Positions 19,884 to 32,482 of a stretch of 64,000 bases of DNA are shown here, piece after piece. Source of the stretch: Massilia timonae CCUG 45783 (GTDB taxonomy: Bacteria > Pseudomonadota > Gammaproteobacteria > Burkholderiales > Burkholderiaceae_D); assembly GCF_000315425.1 (NCBI RefSeq), contig NZ_JH992924.1:308695-372694 (forward strand). Reading direction: 5' to 3'. The notes beneath the pieces were generated by a model. The model ran no database searches. It was not told the DNA's origin and saw nothing but the letters and a program-made list of their open reading frames with translations. Position numbers and translations under genes: made by a program. Each line of letters opens with the position of its first letter. Position 1 is the first letter of the stretch.

Positions 19884-20723
19884 ATGTGGCATGACGTCCG
19901 GGCCCTCAACGCGACCGCCAGTTTCCTGACGGCGGTGACGGTGCTCGCCGCCTTGATCTCGGGCGTGTGGTGGCTGTCGCAGCGCCCGATGTTCGCGCTC
20001 GGTTCGGTGACGGTGGAGAGCATGTACGGAATCGAGTTGAAGCACGTAAACGAACTCACCGTGCGCAACGGCGTGCTCGGCAAGATTCGCGGCAACTTCT
20101 TCACCGCCGACCTGGAACAGGTGCGCGCCACCTTCGAGACCGTGCCCTGGGTGCGCCGCGCCACCGTGCGCCGCGAGTGGCCCAATGCGCTGGTGGTCGA
20201 GGTCGAGGAGCACGAAGCGCTCGGCACCTGGGGCGAGGATGGCCGCCTGTTGTCGGTGAAGGGCGACGTGTTCACCGCCAACGTGGCCGAGACCGAGGAT
20301 GAGCAGGCGCTGCCGGCCTTCGACGGTCCGGTCGGCAGCGAGAAGGAAGTGCTGGCCCGCTTCAACGAACTGCGCACGGCGTTCGCTCCCGTGCAGCTGG
20401 TGCCGCAGGAGCTGTCGCTGTCCAACCGGTATGCCTGGACCGTGAAGCTGGACAACGGCATGAGCGTCGCACTGGGACGCGAGCAGGATCGCAACACGCT
20501 CAAGAAGCGCGTGCAGCGCCTGGTCGGCGTCTATCCGCAGCTGGTCGCCCGGCTACAGGAAGGCCGTATCGACACGATCGACATGCGCTATCCGAACGGT
20601 CTGGCCCTGTCGTCGGCGGCGCTCACGGTGCCGGTGGATGCGACGAAGCCGGTCAAGGCGGCAAAGAAGCCCAAAGAGTCACCCAAACATGCAACACCCA
20701 ATAAAACAACCAAGCAAATCTGA
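19884..20723 (+). CDS. ftsQ: cell division protein FtsQ
   Basis: A 279-residue bitopic divisome protein with a short cytoplasmic start, one membrane segment (ASFLTAVTVLAALISGVWWLS minus ends), a POTRA domain (FALGSVTVESMYGIELKHV, then VPWVRRATVRREWPNAL) and a beta domain. It scaffolds the FtsQLB complex in the periplasm. The C-terminus is a Lys/Pro/Thr-rich tail beyond about residue 250, a lineage feature. AGGATAAAAG precedes the ATG. Confidence 0.95.
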   Translation: MWHDVRALNATASFLTAVTVLAALISGVWWLSQRPMFALGSVTVESMYGIELKHVNELTVRNGVLGKIRGNFFTADLEQVRATFETVPWVRRATVRREWPNALVVEVEEHEALGTWGEDGRLLSVKGDVFTANVAETEDEQALPAFDGPVGSEKEVLARFNELRTAFAPVQLVPQELSLSNRYAWTVKLDNGMSVALGREQDRNTLKKRVQRLVGVYPQLVARLQEGRIDTIDMRYPNGLALSSAALTVPVDATKPVKAAKKPKESPKHATPNKTTKQI

Positions 20724-20738
20724 AGCAGGCGAACAGCA

Positions 20739-21971
20739 ATGACAAAAGACGCGAAAAACCTGATCGTCGGCCTCGACATCGGCACCTCCAAAGTGGTGGC
20801 CGTGGTCGCCGAGGTGATGTCCGACGGACGCCACGAGGTGATCGGGCTGGGTCAGCACGAGTCGAAGGGATTGAAGAAGGGCGTGGTCGTCAACATCGAG
20901 GCCACGGTCGAATCGATCCAGCGCGCGCTCGAGGAAGCCGAGCTGATGGCGGATTGCAAGATCCGCAACGTCTACGCTGGCATCGCCGGCAGCCATATCC
21001 GCTCGTTCAATTCGAGCGGGATGGTGGCGATCAAGGACAAGGAAGTGACGGCCACCGACGTGGCGCGCGTGATCGAGACCGCCAAGGCGGTCAACATCCC
21101 GACCGACCAGCAACTGCTGCACACGGTGCCGCAGGAATTCATCGTCGACAACCAGGAAGACGTGCGCGAGCCGATCGGCATGAGCGGCATTCGACTGGAA
21201 GTGCGGGTGCACATCGTCACCGGTGCGGTGTCCGCGGTGCAAAATATTGTAAAGTGCGTGCGCCGTTGCGGGCTCGAGGTCTCGGACCTGATCCTGCAGC
21301 CGATGGCGTCCGCCGACGCGGTGCTGACGGTCGACGAAAAAGAACTGGGCGTGGTCCTGATCGACATCGGCGGCGGCACCACCGACATCGCGGTGTTTTC
21401 GGACGGCGCGATTCGCCACACGGCGGTCATTCCGATCGCCGGCGACCAGATCACCAGTGATATCGCAATGGCCCTGCGCACGCCGACCGGCGAGGCGGAG
21501 GACATCAAGATCCGCTACGGCGTGGCCAAGCAGGTATTGGCCGATCCGGGCGAGACACTCGAAGTGCCAGGTCTCGGCGACCGCGGCCCACGCGCATTGT
21601 CGCGCCAGGCCCTCGCAGCCGTGATCGAGCCCCGGGTGGAAGAACTGTTCGCCATGGTCCATCAGGCCGTGCGCGAATCCGGCTACGAAGGCGTGCTGTC
21701 CTCGGGCATCGTGCTGACGGGCGGCAGCTCGATCATGCCGGGCATGATCGAGATGGCGGAAGACATCTTCCTCAAGCCCGCGCGCCTCGGCACGCCCGAC
21801 TATCGGGGCCAGCTGGCCGACGTGGTGCGCAGCCCGCGCTACGCGACAGTGCTCGGCCTGTTGCTCGAAGCGAAGAAGCAGTACCTGCGCGGACACATCG
21901 TCACGCGCCAGGACGGGTCGGTGAAGGCGGTCTGGCAGCGCATGAAGGAATGGATAGCCGGGAATTTCTAA
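20739..21971 (+). CDS. ftsA: cell division protein FtsA
   Basis: A 410-residue actin-like ATPase that tethers FtsZ to the membrane. The phosphate 1 motif GLDIGTSKVVAVVAE, the SHI-type 1C domain with AGIAGSHIRSFNSSG, phosphate 2 LIDIGGGTTDIAVF and adenosine motif VLTGGSSIMPGM are visible. A C-terminal amphipathic helix (AVWQRMKEWIAGNF) is the membrane-targeting sequence. It lies 15 bases after ftsQ and 143 bases before ftsZ. Confidence 0.97.
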   Translation: MTKDAKNLIVGLDIGTSKVVAVVAEVMSDGRHEVIGLGQHESKGLKKGVVVNIEATVESIQRALEEAELMADCKIRNVYAGIAGSHIRSFNSSGMVAIKDKEVTATDVARVIETAKAVNIPTDQQLLHTVPQEFIVDNQEDVREPIGMSGIRLEVRVHIVTGAVSAVQNIVKCVRRCGLEVSDLILQPMASADAVLTVDEKELGVVLIDIGGGTTDIAVFSDGAIRHTAVIPIAGDQITSDIAMALRTPTGEAEDIKIRYGVAKQVLADPGETLEVPGLGDRGPRALSRQALAAVIEPRVEELFAMVHQAVRESGYEGVLSSGIVLTGGSSIMPGMIEMAEDIFLKPARLGTPDYRGQLADVVRSPRYATVLGLLLEAKKQYLRGHIVTRQDGSVKAVWQRMKEWIAGNF

Positions 21972-22114
21972 ACTCTAGTAACAAATTCAGTTGTAAAAAT
22001 TCGTCACGGGTACAAGGTTTTTAAATACAATCGCAGTTACCGGTTTGAGGCAGCGAACCAGCAACGCCAAGGCCTCTTCCCTGGAACCGCATTTTGAAAA
22101 TTAGGGAGTTCATC

Positions 22115-23314
22115 ATGGAGTTCGATATGGTCGATAACGCAGCACTGGGAACCGTGATCAAGGTCGTTGGCGTCGGTGGCGCCGGCGGCAACGCGGTTCA
22201 GCACATGATCAATAAAGGTGTGTCCGGTGTCGAGTTCATCGCCGCAAACACGGACGCACAGGCCCTGGCGGTTTCCAGCGCCAACAACATCATCCAGATT
22301 GGCGATTCGGGCCTGGGCGCGGGGATGCGTCCCGAGGTCGGCCGCCAGTTGGCCGAGCAGTCGCGCTCGCGCATCGAGGATGCCCTGCGCGGCGCCCACA
22401 TGGTCTTCATCGCCGCCGGCATGGGCGGCGGCACCGGCACCGGCGCCGCGCCGATCGTGGCTGAAGTGGCGAAGACCATGGGCGCCCTGACCGTGGCCGT
22501 GGTCTCCAAGCCGTTCTCCTACGAAGGCCAGAAGTGCATGGACGTGGCCGAGGAAGGCCTCGAAGAACTGACCAAGCATGTCGACTCCCTGATCGTCATC
22601 CTCAACGAAAAACTCGAAGACATCTACGAAGACGAATCGATGCTCGACTGGATGAAGCACGCCGACGATGTGCTCAACAACGCGGTGGCCGGCATTGCCG
22701 AGATCATCAACGTGCCGGGCCACATCAACGTCGACTTCAACGACGTCAAGACCATCATGGGCGAGCAGGGCAAGGCCATGATGGGCACCGCGACCGCCGC
22801 CGGCGTCGACCGCGCGCGCATCGCCGCCGAGCAGGCCGTGGCGTCGCCGCTGCTGGACGGCATCGACCTGTCGGGCGCCAAGGGCGTGCTGGTCAACGTG
22901 ACCGCCAGCCGCGGCCTCAAAGGCAAGGAGATCAAGGAAGTCATGGCCGCCGTGCGCGCCTTCGCGGCGCCGGACGCCTCGATCGCCCAGGGCATCGCCT
23001 ACGACGACGCGATGGGCGACGAAATCCGCGTGACCGTGGTCGCGACGGGCCTGGGCAAGAACAAGAAGTCGATCCAGCTGGTGCAACCGCAGCAGCAGCT
23101 GCGCACCGGCACCTACGACGCGCCGGTGATGCAGGGCGCCGCGGCCGTCGCCGGCGGCCTGACCGCGGGCAAGGCCAGCGCCGACGCCCTGGGCGGCATG
23201 AAGCAGCCGGCCGTGTGGCGCCGCGAGCAGGCGTCCGAGCAGGTGCAGGCGATGCAGCGCAACGGCGTCGAGACCTACGATATTCCGGCGTTCCTGCGCA
23301 AGCAGGCCGACTGA
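22115..23314 (+). CDS. ftsZ: cell division protein FtsZ
   Basis: A 399-residue tubulin-like GTPase forming the Z-ring. The tubulin signature GGGTGTG lies at residues 104-110, the T7-loop region NVDFNDVKTIM is intact, and the conserved C-terminal peptide YDIPAFLRKQAD binds FtsA/ZipA/ZapD. The ATG at 22115 was chosen for the TAGGGAG ribosome site upstream; an in-frame TTG 21 bases earlier is less likely. The 143-base gap after ftsA includes TACAAT (22026-22031), which could be the -10 of an extra ftsZ promoter. A strong terminator follows. Confidence 0.97.
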   Translation: MEFDMVDNAALGTVIKVVGVGGAGGNAVQHMINKGVSGVEFIAANTDAQALAVSSANNIIQIGDSGLGAGMRPEVGRQLAEQSRSRIEDALRGAHMVFIAAGMGGGTGTGAAPIVAEVAKTMGALTVAVVSKPFSYEGQKCMDVAEEGLEELTKHVDSLIVILNEKLEDIYEDESMLDWMKHADDVLNNAVAGIAEIINVPGHINVDFNDVKTIMGEQGKAMMGTATAAGVDRARIAAEQAVASPLLDGIDLSGAKGVLVNVTASRGLKGKEIKEVMAAVRAFAAPDASIAQGIAYDDAMGDEIRVTVVATGLGKNKKSIQLVQPQQQLRTGTYDAPVMQGAAAVAGGLTAGKASADALGGMKQPAVWRREQASEQVQAMQRNGVETYDIPAFLRKQAD

Positions 23315-23335
23315 TTCGGTCGCTCGTTCGCGATG

Positions 23336-23361
23336 AAAAGGCCAGCGCAAGCTGGCCTTTT
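23336..23361 (+). terminator. rho-independent terminator after ftsZ
   Basis: A perfect 11-bp stem (AAAAGGCCAGC / GCTGGCCTTTT) with a GCAA tetraloop, running into TCGTTT. It lies 22 bases past the ftsZ stop and closes the dcw cluster. Confidence 0.88.
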
Positions 23362-23455
23362 CGTTTGCGTCGCCGCGAAACGGCCGCAAGACCAGCACGC
23401 CCGATCCGGATCGGCGATAATGGCAAGATTCACAAAACATCAACAGGAGAACAGC

Positions 23456-23959
23456 ATGACCATCCAGATCGGCGACCGCCTGCCGGAAGGCACCCTCGCG
23501 GAATTCATCGAGAACGAGACCGCGGGCTGCACGCTCGGCCCGAACACCTTCCAGGTGGCCGACCTCGTGAAAGGCAAGAAGATCGTGATCTTCGGCCTGC
23601 CGGGCGCCTTCACGCCAGGCTGCTCGGTGCAGCACGTGCCGGGCTACGTCAAGCACGCCGATGCGATCCGCGCCAAGGGCGTCGACGAAATCTGGTGCAT
23701 CTCGGTCAACGACGCTTTCGTGATGGGCGCCTGGGGCCGCGACCAGAAGGCCACCGGCATCGTGCGCATGATGGCTGACGGCAACGCCACCTTCACCAAG
23801 GCCCTGGGCCTGGACAACGACTTCTCGGCCCACGGCATGGGCACGCGCTCGAAGCGTTACGCGATGCTGGTCGAGGATGGCGTGGTCAAGAGCCTGGACA
23901 TCGACGCCAAGGGCGTCGACGTGTCGAGCGCCGAATCGATGCTGCAGAAACTCGGCTGA
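23456..23959 (+). CDS. peroxiredoxin (Prx5-type)
   Basis: A 167-residue thiol peroxidase. The peroxidatic Cys56 sits in PGAFTPGCSVQHVPGY, followed by the VNDAFVMGAWG segment typical of the Prx5/AhpE-like hybrid group. A second cysteine in IWCISVND could be resolving, but this is not certain. It reduces hydroperoxides with glutathione or thioredoxin-type donors in the cytoplasm. The ATG at 23456 follows the ribosome site CAGGAGAACAGC; upstream in-frame sequence covers the ftsZ terminator and is not coding. Confidence 0.93.
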   Translation: MTIQIGDRLPEGTLAEFIENETAGCTLGPNTFQVADLVKGKKIVIFGLPGAFTPGCSVQHVPGYVKHADAIRAKGVDEIWCISVNDAFVMGAWGRDQKATGIVRMMADGNATFTKALGLDNDFSAHGMGTRSKRYAMLVEDGVVKSLDIDAKGVDVSSAESMLQKLG

Positions 23960-24011
23960 TCCCGGCCGTATCCGCACTTGACGAACGGCGCTGCGGCGCC
24001 GTTTCCTACTT

Positions 24012-24461
24012 ATGATCATCAATACCGAAACCCCCGACCAGCCAGAAGTCCGGGCCATGCTGGGCAAGCTGGACGCCTATTGCGCGGCGCTGTACCCGGC
24101 CGAGAGCAACCACCTGCTGGACATCGACGCGCTGCTGGCCGGCGACGTGCTGTTCCTGGTGGCGCGCGACATCGACGGCGCGGCGGTCGGCTGCGCGGCC
24201 CTGGCCAACCGCGGCGCCTATGGCGAAGTCAAACGCATGTATGTGGACGAGGCGCGCCGCGGCCTGGGCACGGGAAAGAAGCTCCTGGAACACCTGGCGA
24301 TGTTCGCCCGCATGTCGGGCCTGGGCGAATTGAAGCTCGAAACCGGCATCCACCAGCCGGCCGCGATCGCGCTGTACGAAGGGTTCGGCTTCAGTCGCTG
24401 CGCGCCGTTCGGCGGCTACCGGCCCGACCCCTTGAGCCTGTTCATGGAGAAGCGCCTGTGA
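24012..24461 (+). CDS. GNAT-family N-acetyltransferase
   Basis: A 149-residue GNAT protein. The acetyl-CoA site is visible as VDEARRGLGTGKKLLEHL (motif A, R/Q-x-x-G-x-G/A), followed by LKLETGIHQPAAIALYEGFGF (motif B). The substrate is unknown; small members like this often acetylate amino acids or small amines. It ends overlapping the next gene by four bases (GTGA), so the two are coupled. Confidence 0.9.
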   Translation: MIINTETPDQPEVRAMLGKLDAYCAALYPAESNHLLDIDALLAGDVLFLVARDIDGAAVGCAALANRGAYGEVKRMYVDEARRGLGTGKKLLEHLAMFARMSGLGELKLETGIHQPAAIALYEGFGFSRCAPFGGYRPDPLSLFMEKRL

Positions 24462-25351
24462 CCGGGTTGGCGACGGCGCGCGGCCGCAACCTGTACAGCA
24501 TCCAGGCGATGCTGCTCGCCGTCTTCATGTTCGCCCTGATGGACACGGCGATGAAGCTGCTCGCGGCGCGCTATCCGGCGCTGCAGGTGGCGGCGCTGCG
24601 CGCCATGTGTTCGTTGCCGCTGGTCGCCGCCTACGTGGCCTGGCGCGGCGCCTTCACGGGCGTGTTCCAGGTGCGCTGGTCGATGCACCTGCTGCGCGCC
24701 CTGCTGGGCATCCTGATGCTGGCCTTGTTCGCCTTCGGCCTCAAGAAGCTGTCGCTGGCCGAGGCCTATGCGATCTTCTTCATCGCGCCGGCCCTGATCA
24801 CCGCGCTGTCGGTGCTGTTGCTGAAAGAGCGCGTCGACCTGGCGCGCTGGCTCGCCATCGGCGTGGGATTGTGCGGCGTGCTGGTGGTGCTGCGTCCCAG
24901 CGGCGCGGGCTTTCTCACCATCGGCGGCCTGGCGGTGCTGGGGTCCGCCGCCTGCTACGCGGTGTCGGCGATCACGGTGCGGGTCCTGGCGCGCACCGAC
25001 CGCAGCGAGCACACGGTGTTCTGGCTGATCGTCATGATCGCGGCGGGCGCCGGAGTGCTGGCGGCGCCGGACTGGGTGCCGCTGCCCGCCAGCGAGATTC
25101 CGCTGCTGTGCGGCCTGGCGGTGTCGGGCTTCATCGGCCAGCTGGCGATCACCGAGGCGTTTTCGCGCGGCGAGGCCTCGAGCGTGGCGCCGTTCGAGTA
25201 TTCGGCCCTGGCCTGGGGCGTGGGCCTGGACTGGCTGCTGTGGCGGGCGCTGCCCGACGGCTGGACCATCGTGGGCGCGGCCATCATCATCGGCAGCGGC
25301 CTGTATCTGATCCGCCACGAAAAAGACCATGCCGAGGCGGAACACCCCTAA
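24458..25351 (+). CDS. EamA/DMT-family transporter
   Basis: A 297-residue inner-membrane protein with about ten hydrophobic segments in two EamA repeats (first AMLLAVFMFALMDTAMKLL, second GGLAVLGSAACYAVSAITV), characteristic of drug/metabolite exporters. The GTG at 24458 overlaps the GNAT stop; upstream frame read-through through the GNAT gene is not real. The substrate is unknown. Coupling to an acetyltransferase could mean export of an acetylated metabolite (inference). Confidence 0.9.
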   Translation: MTGLATARGRNLYSIQAMLLAVFMFALMDTAMKLLAARYPALQVAALRAMCSLPLVAAYVAWRGAFTGVFQVRWSMHLLRALLGILMLALFAFGLKKLSLAEAYAIFFIAPALITALSVLLLKERVDLARWLAIGVGLCGVLVVLRPSGAGFLTIGGLAVLGSAACYAVSAITVRVLARTDRSEHTVFWLIVMIAAGAGVLAAPDWVPLPASEIPLLCGLAVSGFIGQLAITEAFSRGEASSVAPFEYSALAWGVGLDWLLWRALPDGWTIVGAAIIIGSGLYLIRHEKDHAEAEHP

Positions 25352-25432
25352 GTGCGCATGGCTGCTGTCGCGACCGCGCCACCATGGCCCCGCCAATCGA
25401 GGGGGGCGGCAGCGCCGCTGTAAACGCTGGGC

Positions 25433-25445
25433 TATAATCGGCGCA
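25433..25445 (+). promoter_or_regulatory. perfect -10 element directly before lpxC (possible leaderless start)
   Basis: TATAAT at 25433-25438 is followed by six bases and the lpxC ATG at 25445. A transcript from this element would begin at or next to the A of the ATG. No Shine-Dalgarno sequence is seen before the ATG. No good -35 is found at the standard distance. Confidence 0.5.
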
Positions 25446-26380
25446 TGCTGAAACAACGAACAATCAAGGAACTGGTCCGCACCACGGGTGTGGGCCTGCA
25501 CTCGGGCCGCAAGGTCGAGCTCACCCTGCGTCCGGCCGCGCCCGACACCGGCATCATCTTCCGCCGCGTCGACGTCGATCCGATCGTGGCCATCCCGAGC
25601 AGCGCCGACGTGGTGGGCGACACGCGCATGGCCTCGGTCGTGATGAAGGACGGCGTGCGCGTCTCCACCGTCGAACACGTGATGTCGGCCTGCGCCGGCC
25701 TCGGCATCGACAATCTCTACATCGACGTCACGGCCGAGGAAATCCCGATCATGGACGGTTCGGCATCGTCCTTCGTGTTCCTGCTGCAGCAGGCCGGCGT
25801 CGAAGAGCAAACGTCGCTGCGCAAGTTCATCCGCGTGCTCAAGGACGTCGAAGTGCGCCAGGGGAGCGGCGCCAACGAGAAGTGGGCGCGCCTATCGCCG
25901 CACGACGGCTACAAGCTCGACTTCTTCATCGAATTCAACCACCCGGCGGTCGATGGCACGATGCAGCGCGCCACCGTAGATTTCGGCGACATCACCTATG
26001 TGCGCGACGTGGCGCGCGCGCGCACCTTCGGCTTCATGCAAGACGTCGAGAGCCTGCGCGGCATGGGCCTGGCGCGCGGCGGCTCGTTCGAGAACGCCAT
26101 CGTGATGGACGAATACCGCATCCTGAACACCGACGGCCTGCGCTACGAGGACGAATTCGTGCGCCACAAGATTCTGGACGCGATCGGCGACCTGTACCTG
26201 GTGGGCCACCCGCTGCTGGCCAGCTATACCGCGCACAAATCGGGCCATGCGCTCAACAACGACCTGCTGCGCGCGCTGCTGGCCCAGCCGGATTCCTACG
26301 AGATCGTCACCTTCGACGACCTGGGCACGGCGCCGCCGTCCTATGTGCGGCAGATGACGCGGGAGTGGGCGCAGAGCTGA
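25445..26380 (+). CDS. lpxC: UDP-3-O-acyl-N-acetylglucosamine deacetylase LpxC
   Basis: A 311-residue zinc deacetylase performing the committed step of lipid A synthesis in the cytoplasm. [20 protein letters not shown] is the canonical start. The zinc ligand and catalytic regions [24 protein letters not shown] and HKSGHALNN are intact. No ribosome site precedes the ATG; a TATAAT lies seven bases before it. Expected LpxC neighbours (ftsZ upstream, dciA and secA downstream) are present. Confidence 0.97.
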   Translation: MLKQRTIKELVRTTGVGLHSGRKVELTLRPAAPDTGIIFRRVDVDPIVAIPSSADVVGDTRMASVVMKDGVRVSTVEHVMSACAGLGIDNLYIDVTAEEIPIMDGSASSFVFLLQQAGVEEQTSLRKFIRVLKDVEVRQGSGANEKWARLSPHDGYKLDFFIEFNHPAVDGTMQRATVDFGDITYVRDVARARTFGFMQDVESLRGMGLARGGSFENAIVMDEYRILNTDGLRYEDEFVRHKILDAIGDLYLVGHPLLASYTAHKSGHALNNDLLRALLAQPDSYEIVTFDDLGTAPPSYVRQMTREWAQS

Positions 26381-26407
26381 GCCTGTCGCCCTGCACGGAA
26401 TACACGA

Positions 26408-26437
26408 TGGCTGCGGGTCCTGCAAGGGCCGCAGCCA
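26408..26437 (+). terminator. hairpin between convergent lpxC and dciA
   Basis: TGGCTGCGG and CCGCAGCCA form a 9-bp stem around an inner loop with some further pairing, followed on the plus strand by TTGTTCTTT. It lies 27 bases past the lpxC stop. Confidence 0.65.
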
Positions 26438-26459
26438 TTGTTCTTTCCGGTGTGCGGGA

Positions 26460-26951
26460 TTATTTGCGCTTCGCCGCCAGCGCCCTGAGCGCCGCCACCA
26501 GGTCGCGGTTCTGCTGCGTCTCTGGCAGCGATTGCGCCAGTTCCTCGAAGGCCTGCACCGCGCGCGGCGGCAGCTCGAGCGTGCGCATCTCGGGCCGGTC
26601 GGGCAGGGCGCGCGTCACCTGCAGCTTGATCCGGGTCGATTCCACCTGCCAGCCTTTCTGCAGCAGGGTGGCTTGCAGTTTCGGCAGCAGCTGCTTGAGG
26701 CGGGCCGCCAGCGCCGAGCTGGGCACGGCCAGGGTCAGGACGCCCTCCTGGAACGACAGCACGTCGCAATTGTGAAAGATCGCCGGCAGCGCCGCCGCGC
26801 AGTCGGCCTGCAGGCGCGCCATGCGGCCGACGGCCGGCAGCAGGCTGGCCATGCGGTCGTTGGCGCGCAAGAAGTCGGTGGCGGCGTGCGAGGTCTGCCG
26901 GGTGCTGGTCCCGAAAATATGGAAGGGACGCTTGGGAGGAGATTGCTGCAT
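26460..26951 (-). CDS. dciA: DciA/DUF721-family DnaB helicase-loader protein
   Basis: A 163-residue DUF721 protein. The KH-like core is visible (FQEGVLTLAVPSSALAARLKQ, then LLQKGWQVESTRIKLQV), followed by a short helical C-terminus. DciA is the ancestral replicative helicase operator in bacteria lacking DnaC/DnaI, and the gene commonly lies beside secA, as here. It is divergent from secA. The ATG at 26951 gives MQQSPPKRPF. Confidence in the family is good; the helicase-loading role is family knowledge. Confidence 0.85.
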   Translation of the reverse strand: MQQSPPKRPFHIFGTSTRQTSHAATDFLRANDRMASLLPAVGRMARLQADCAAALPAIFHNCDVLSFQEGVLTLAVPSSALAARLKQLLPKLQATLLQKGWQVESTRIKLQVTRALPDRPEMRTLELPPRAVQAFEELAQSLPETQQNRDLVAALRALAAKRK

Positions 26952-27199
26952 GCTTGGAACATACCACAGCGCCCGCGCTTTGGGCGGACCGGGTGGCGGA
27001 TCCGGCCCCGTGGCAGCGCCATCGAAGCCAGTTTGATAACGTTTCTGGCTCAGCAGGACTTGTTATCCTGCCTACGATCCCCAAGTGTGGCCGGATCGCA
27101 TGATAAAATCGGTGGTTATTTGCCTAACTCTGTCGACGGTGCTTATCGCTTTGATATCATCTTGGCTTCTTTTTGCGGCGTATTTTTCTAGAACACAGC

Positions 27200-29986
<2,787 letters not shown>

Positions 29987-30007
29987 CCAGCCACTAGCCA
30001 GCATGCG

Positions 30008-30033
30008 AAACGGCCGGGGCGACCCGGCCGTTT
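30008..30033. terminator. bidirectional terminator between secA and the amidase gene
   Basis: A perfect 11-bp stem (AAACGGCCGGG / CCCGGCCGTTT) with a GCGA loop. It starts 22 bases after the secA stop and abuts the stop of the convergent amidase gene, so it can serve both strands. Confidence 0.88.
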
Positions 30034-31104
30034 TCATTCGTCCATCACCATCCGCCGGTAGCGTTCCCAATCCCAGCCCGCGCCCGGATCGGTATGCGTC
30101 TGCCCGGCGTGATTGACGTGGCCTTTCAAGTTGTAGTCGGCCTCCGGCAGCACCGCGTTCCAGCCGCGAGTGCCGTCATACACCCGCGGCGCGATGCCGC
30201 GCGCCGCGAGGATGGCGCGCGCCAGGGCGCTCGAGGCCATCAGCATCGGTTCCGAATACCAGGCGTCCGGCTGCTCGACGAAGCCTTCGTGCTCGATGCC
30301 GACCGTGTGGCCGTTGGCGCTGCCCGCATGCCAGGCCTTGTCGCTTTCTTTCACCATTTGCGTGATCTGGCCATCCGACGAGCGCACCAGGTAGTGGGCG
30401 CTCACGCCGGCGCTGCAGTTGCGGAACCACGAGATGGCGCCCGCATACGAGCCCTGGGTCGTGTGGATGGTCACGTGGCTGACCGCCAGCGTGCGGCTCG
30501 AGTAATTGCAGCTGGCCGCCGGCAGCCAGGTCGCTGCAGGGTAGTCGGCCAAGGTCAGCGCCGGTGCCGACAGCACGTCCAGCCGGGCCTGGCCATAGAT
30601 GCGCGTGAGGTCGACCGGCAGGCGCGTGACCGCGAAATCCGGTCCCTGGCGTCCTTCTCGGATCGCCATATAGATGTCGTAGGTGTGGATTTGCGCGACG
30701 TCGCGTTGCGCGATGCCGCACAGGCGCGCCAGCGCGTCTTCCCAGGCTTCCAGCGGCGACTGGCGCGTCAGTCCTGCGCCATACAGCGCGAGCAGGGCGG
30801 CAGCGCCACGAATATTGCTGGGCGTGTCCAGCGCCAGCCGGCGTGACGGCATGCCGAGCAGGGCGGCGGCCAGGCGCAGCGAGCGGCCGAAATGCGGATC
30901 GTCGCGCAAGCCCATGATGCCGTAGGACTGCGGCAGGCCGTGGTGCGAGGCCGCCTGCGGCGATGGCGGATGCCAGCGCGACTCGGCCCAGGCGACCGCT
31001 TCGAGCAGCGCCGGCGGCACGTCGAATTCAAGCGCGGCATCCTGGAAATGCTGCTGGCAACGCCGCGCGGCGGCGCTCAACGCGATCTGGTTCGATGCTG
31101 ACAT
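30034..31104 (-). CDS. N-acetylmuramoyl-L-alanine amidase with N-terminal lysozyme-like helical domain
   Basis: A 356-residue protein of two parts. Residues about 15-160 resemble a soluble lytic-transglycosylase-like region ([29 protein letters not shown]). Residues about 205-350 are an amidase_2/PGRP domain ([54 protein letters not shown]-like [17 protein letters not shown]), with zinc-binding histidines visible. No signal peptide is evident, so export would need another route. Probably a cell-wall-recycling or lytic enzyme. Confidence 0.85.
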   Translation of the reverse strand: MSASNQIALSAAARRCQQHFQDAALEFDVPPALLEAVAWAESRWHPPSPQAASHHGLPQSYGIMGLRDDPHFGRSLRLAAALLGMPSRRLALDTPSNIRGAAALLALYGAGLTRQSPLEAWEDALARLCGIAQRDVAQIHTYDIYMAIREGRQGPDFAVTRLPVDLTRIYGQARLDVLSAPALTLADYPAATWLPAASCNYSSRTLAVSHVTIHTTQGSYAGAISWFRNCSAGVSAHYLVRSSDGQITQMVKESDKAWHAGSANGHTVGIEHEGFVEQPDAWYSEPMLMASSALARAILAARGIAPRVYDGTRGWNAVLPEADYNLKGHVNHAGQTHTDPGAGWDWERYRRMVMDE

Positions 31105-31243
31105 GGCGGCTCCCGTCGGTTCTGCTCCTGCATGTTTTTCCTATCGGCATCCGAGCGCGTTGATGTGCAGCAGAAACCTCGCAGCATGGCCAGGGCGCTG
31201 GCGTTACAATAACGAATTCGACAATTTTTCCAACGAGATCACC

Positions 31244-32482
31244 ATGGCCGTCAATTCCCCCCTGCCAGTCGCTGCCGACCTGAAGCCCGTCAACGGCGTC
31301 GAGATCGGCTTTGCCGAAGCCGGCATCAAGAAGCCGAACCGCAAGGATGTCCTGATCATGAAGCTGGCCGAGGGCGCGACCGTCTCCGGCGTGTTCACCC
31401 TGAACCGCTTCTGCGCCGCGCCGGTGCAGGTCAGCAAGGCCAACCTGGAGGCCGTGAAGAACGGCGGCGCGCCGATCCGCGCGCTGGTGGTCAATACCGG
31501 CAACGCCAATGCCGGCACCGGCGAGCAGGGCCTGGCCAACGCCAACGCCACCTGCGCCGAAGTGGCCAAGTTACTGGGCCTCGAGGCCGGCCAGGTGTTG
31601 CCGTTCTCGACCGGCGTGATCCTGGAACAGCTGCCGATGCCCAAGCTGCTGGCCGGCCTGCCCGCCGCCGCGGGTAGCCTGAAGGCGGACAACTGGTTCA
31701 ACGCCGCCGAGGCGATCATGACCACCGACACCCAGCCGAAGGCTGCCTCGCGCACCGTCACCATCGGCGGCCATGCCGTGACGATGACCGGCATCAGCAA
31801 GGGCGCCGGCATGATCAAGCCGAATATGGCGACCATGCTCGGCTACCTGGCGATCGACGCCAAAGTCGCCCAGCCGGTGCTGGATGAACTGGTGAAACAC
31901 GCGGCCGACCACTCGTTCAACGCCATCACCATCGATGGCGACACCTCGACCAACGATTCCTTCATCGTGATCGCGACCGGCACCGGCGGCCTGTCGATCG
32001 ACGCTGCCAGCGGCGCCGACTATGAGGCGCTGAAGGAAGCCGTGACCGACATCTCGCGCAACCTGGCGCAGCAGATCATCCGCGACGGCGAAGGCGCGAC
32101 CAAGTTCATGACCATCACCGTCGACGAAGGCGTTGATGTGGCCGAGTGCCGCAAGATCGCCTATGCGATCGCGCACTCGCCGCTGGTCAAGACCGCCTTC
32201 TTCGCGTCCGACCCGAACCTGGGCCGCATCCTGGCCGCGGTCGGCTATGCCGGCGTCGACGACCTCGACGTGACCAAACTCGACCTCTACCTGGACGACG
32301 TCTGGGTGGCCAAGAGCGGCGGCCGCAATCCGGATTACAAGGAAGAAGACGGCCAGCGCGTGATGAAGCAATCCGAGATCACGGTGCGCGTCAAGCTGGC
32401 GCGCGGCGACGCCACGGCCACCGTCTGGACGTGCGACCTGTCGCACGACTATGTCTCGATCAACGCCGACTATCGTTCGTAA
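31244..32482 (+). CDS. argJ: bifunctional ornithine acetyltransferase / N-acetylglutamate synthase ArgJ
   Basis: A 412-residue enzyme of arginine biosynthesis. The self-cleavage site lies in [10 protein letters not shown], with nucleophile Thr197, giving alpha and beta chains. [15 protein letters not shown] and [12 protein letters not shown] are family motifs. The ATG at 31244 fits the family start; longer upstream reading overlaps the amidase promoter region. TACAAT at 31205-31210 is a possible -10. One-base overlap with the next gene suggests coupling. Confidence 0.96.
   Translation: MAVNSPLPVAADLKPVNGVEIGFAEAGIKKPNRKDVLIMKLAEGATVSGVFTLNRFCAAPVQVSKANLEAVKNGGAPIRALVVNTGNANAGTGEQGLANANATCAEVAKLLGLEAGQVLPFSTGVILEQLPMPKLLAGLPAAAGSLKADNWFNAAEAIMTTDTQPKAASRTVTIGGHAVTMTGISKGAGMIKPNMATMLGYLAIDAKVAQPVLDELVKHAADHSFNAITIDGDTSTNDSFIVIATGTGGLSIDAASGADYEALKEAVTDISRNLAQQIIRDGEGATKFMTITVDEGVDVAECRKIAYAIAHSPLVKTAFFASDPNLGRILAAVGYAGVDDLDVTKLDLYLDDVWVAKSGGRNPDYKEEDGQRVMKQSEITVRVKLARGDATATVWTCDLSHDYVSINADYRS

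Noticed and set aside
22037..24067. A 676-codon minus-strand frame across ftsZ and the peroxiredoxin gene
   Set aside because: It is antisense to two well-supported genes and a terminator, with a repetitive His/Asp/Arg/Gly composition typical of shadow frames.
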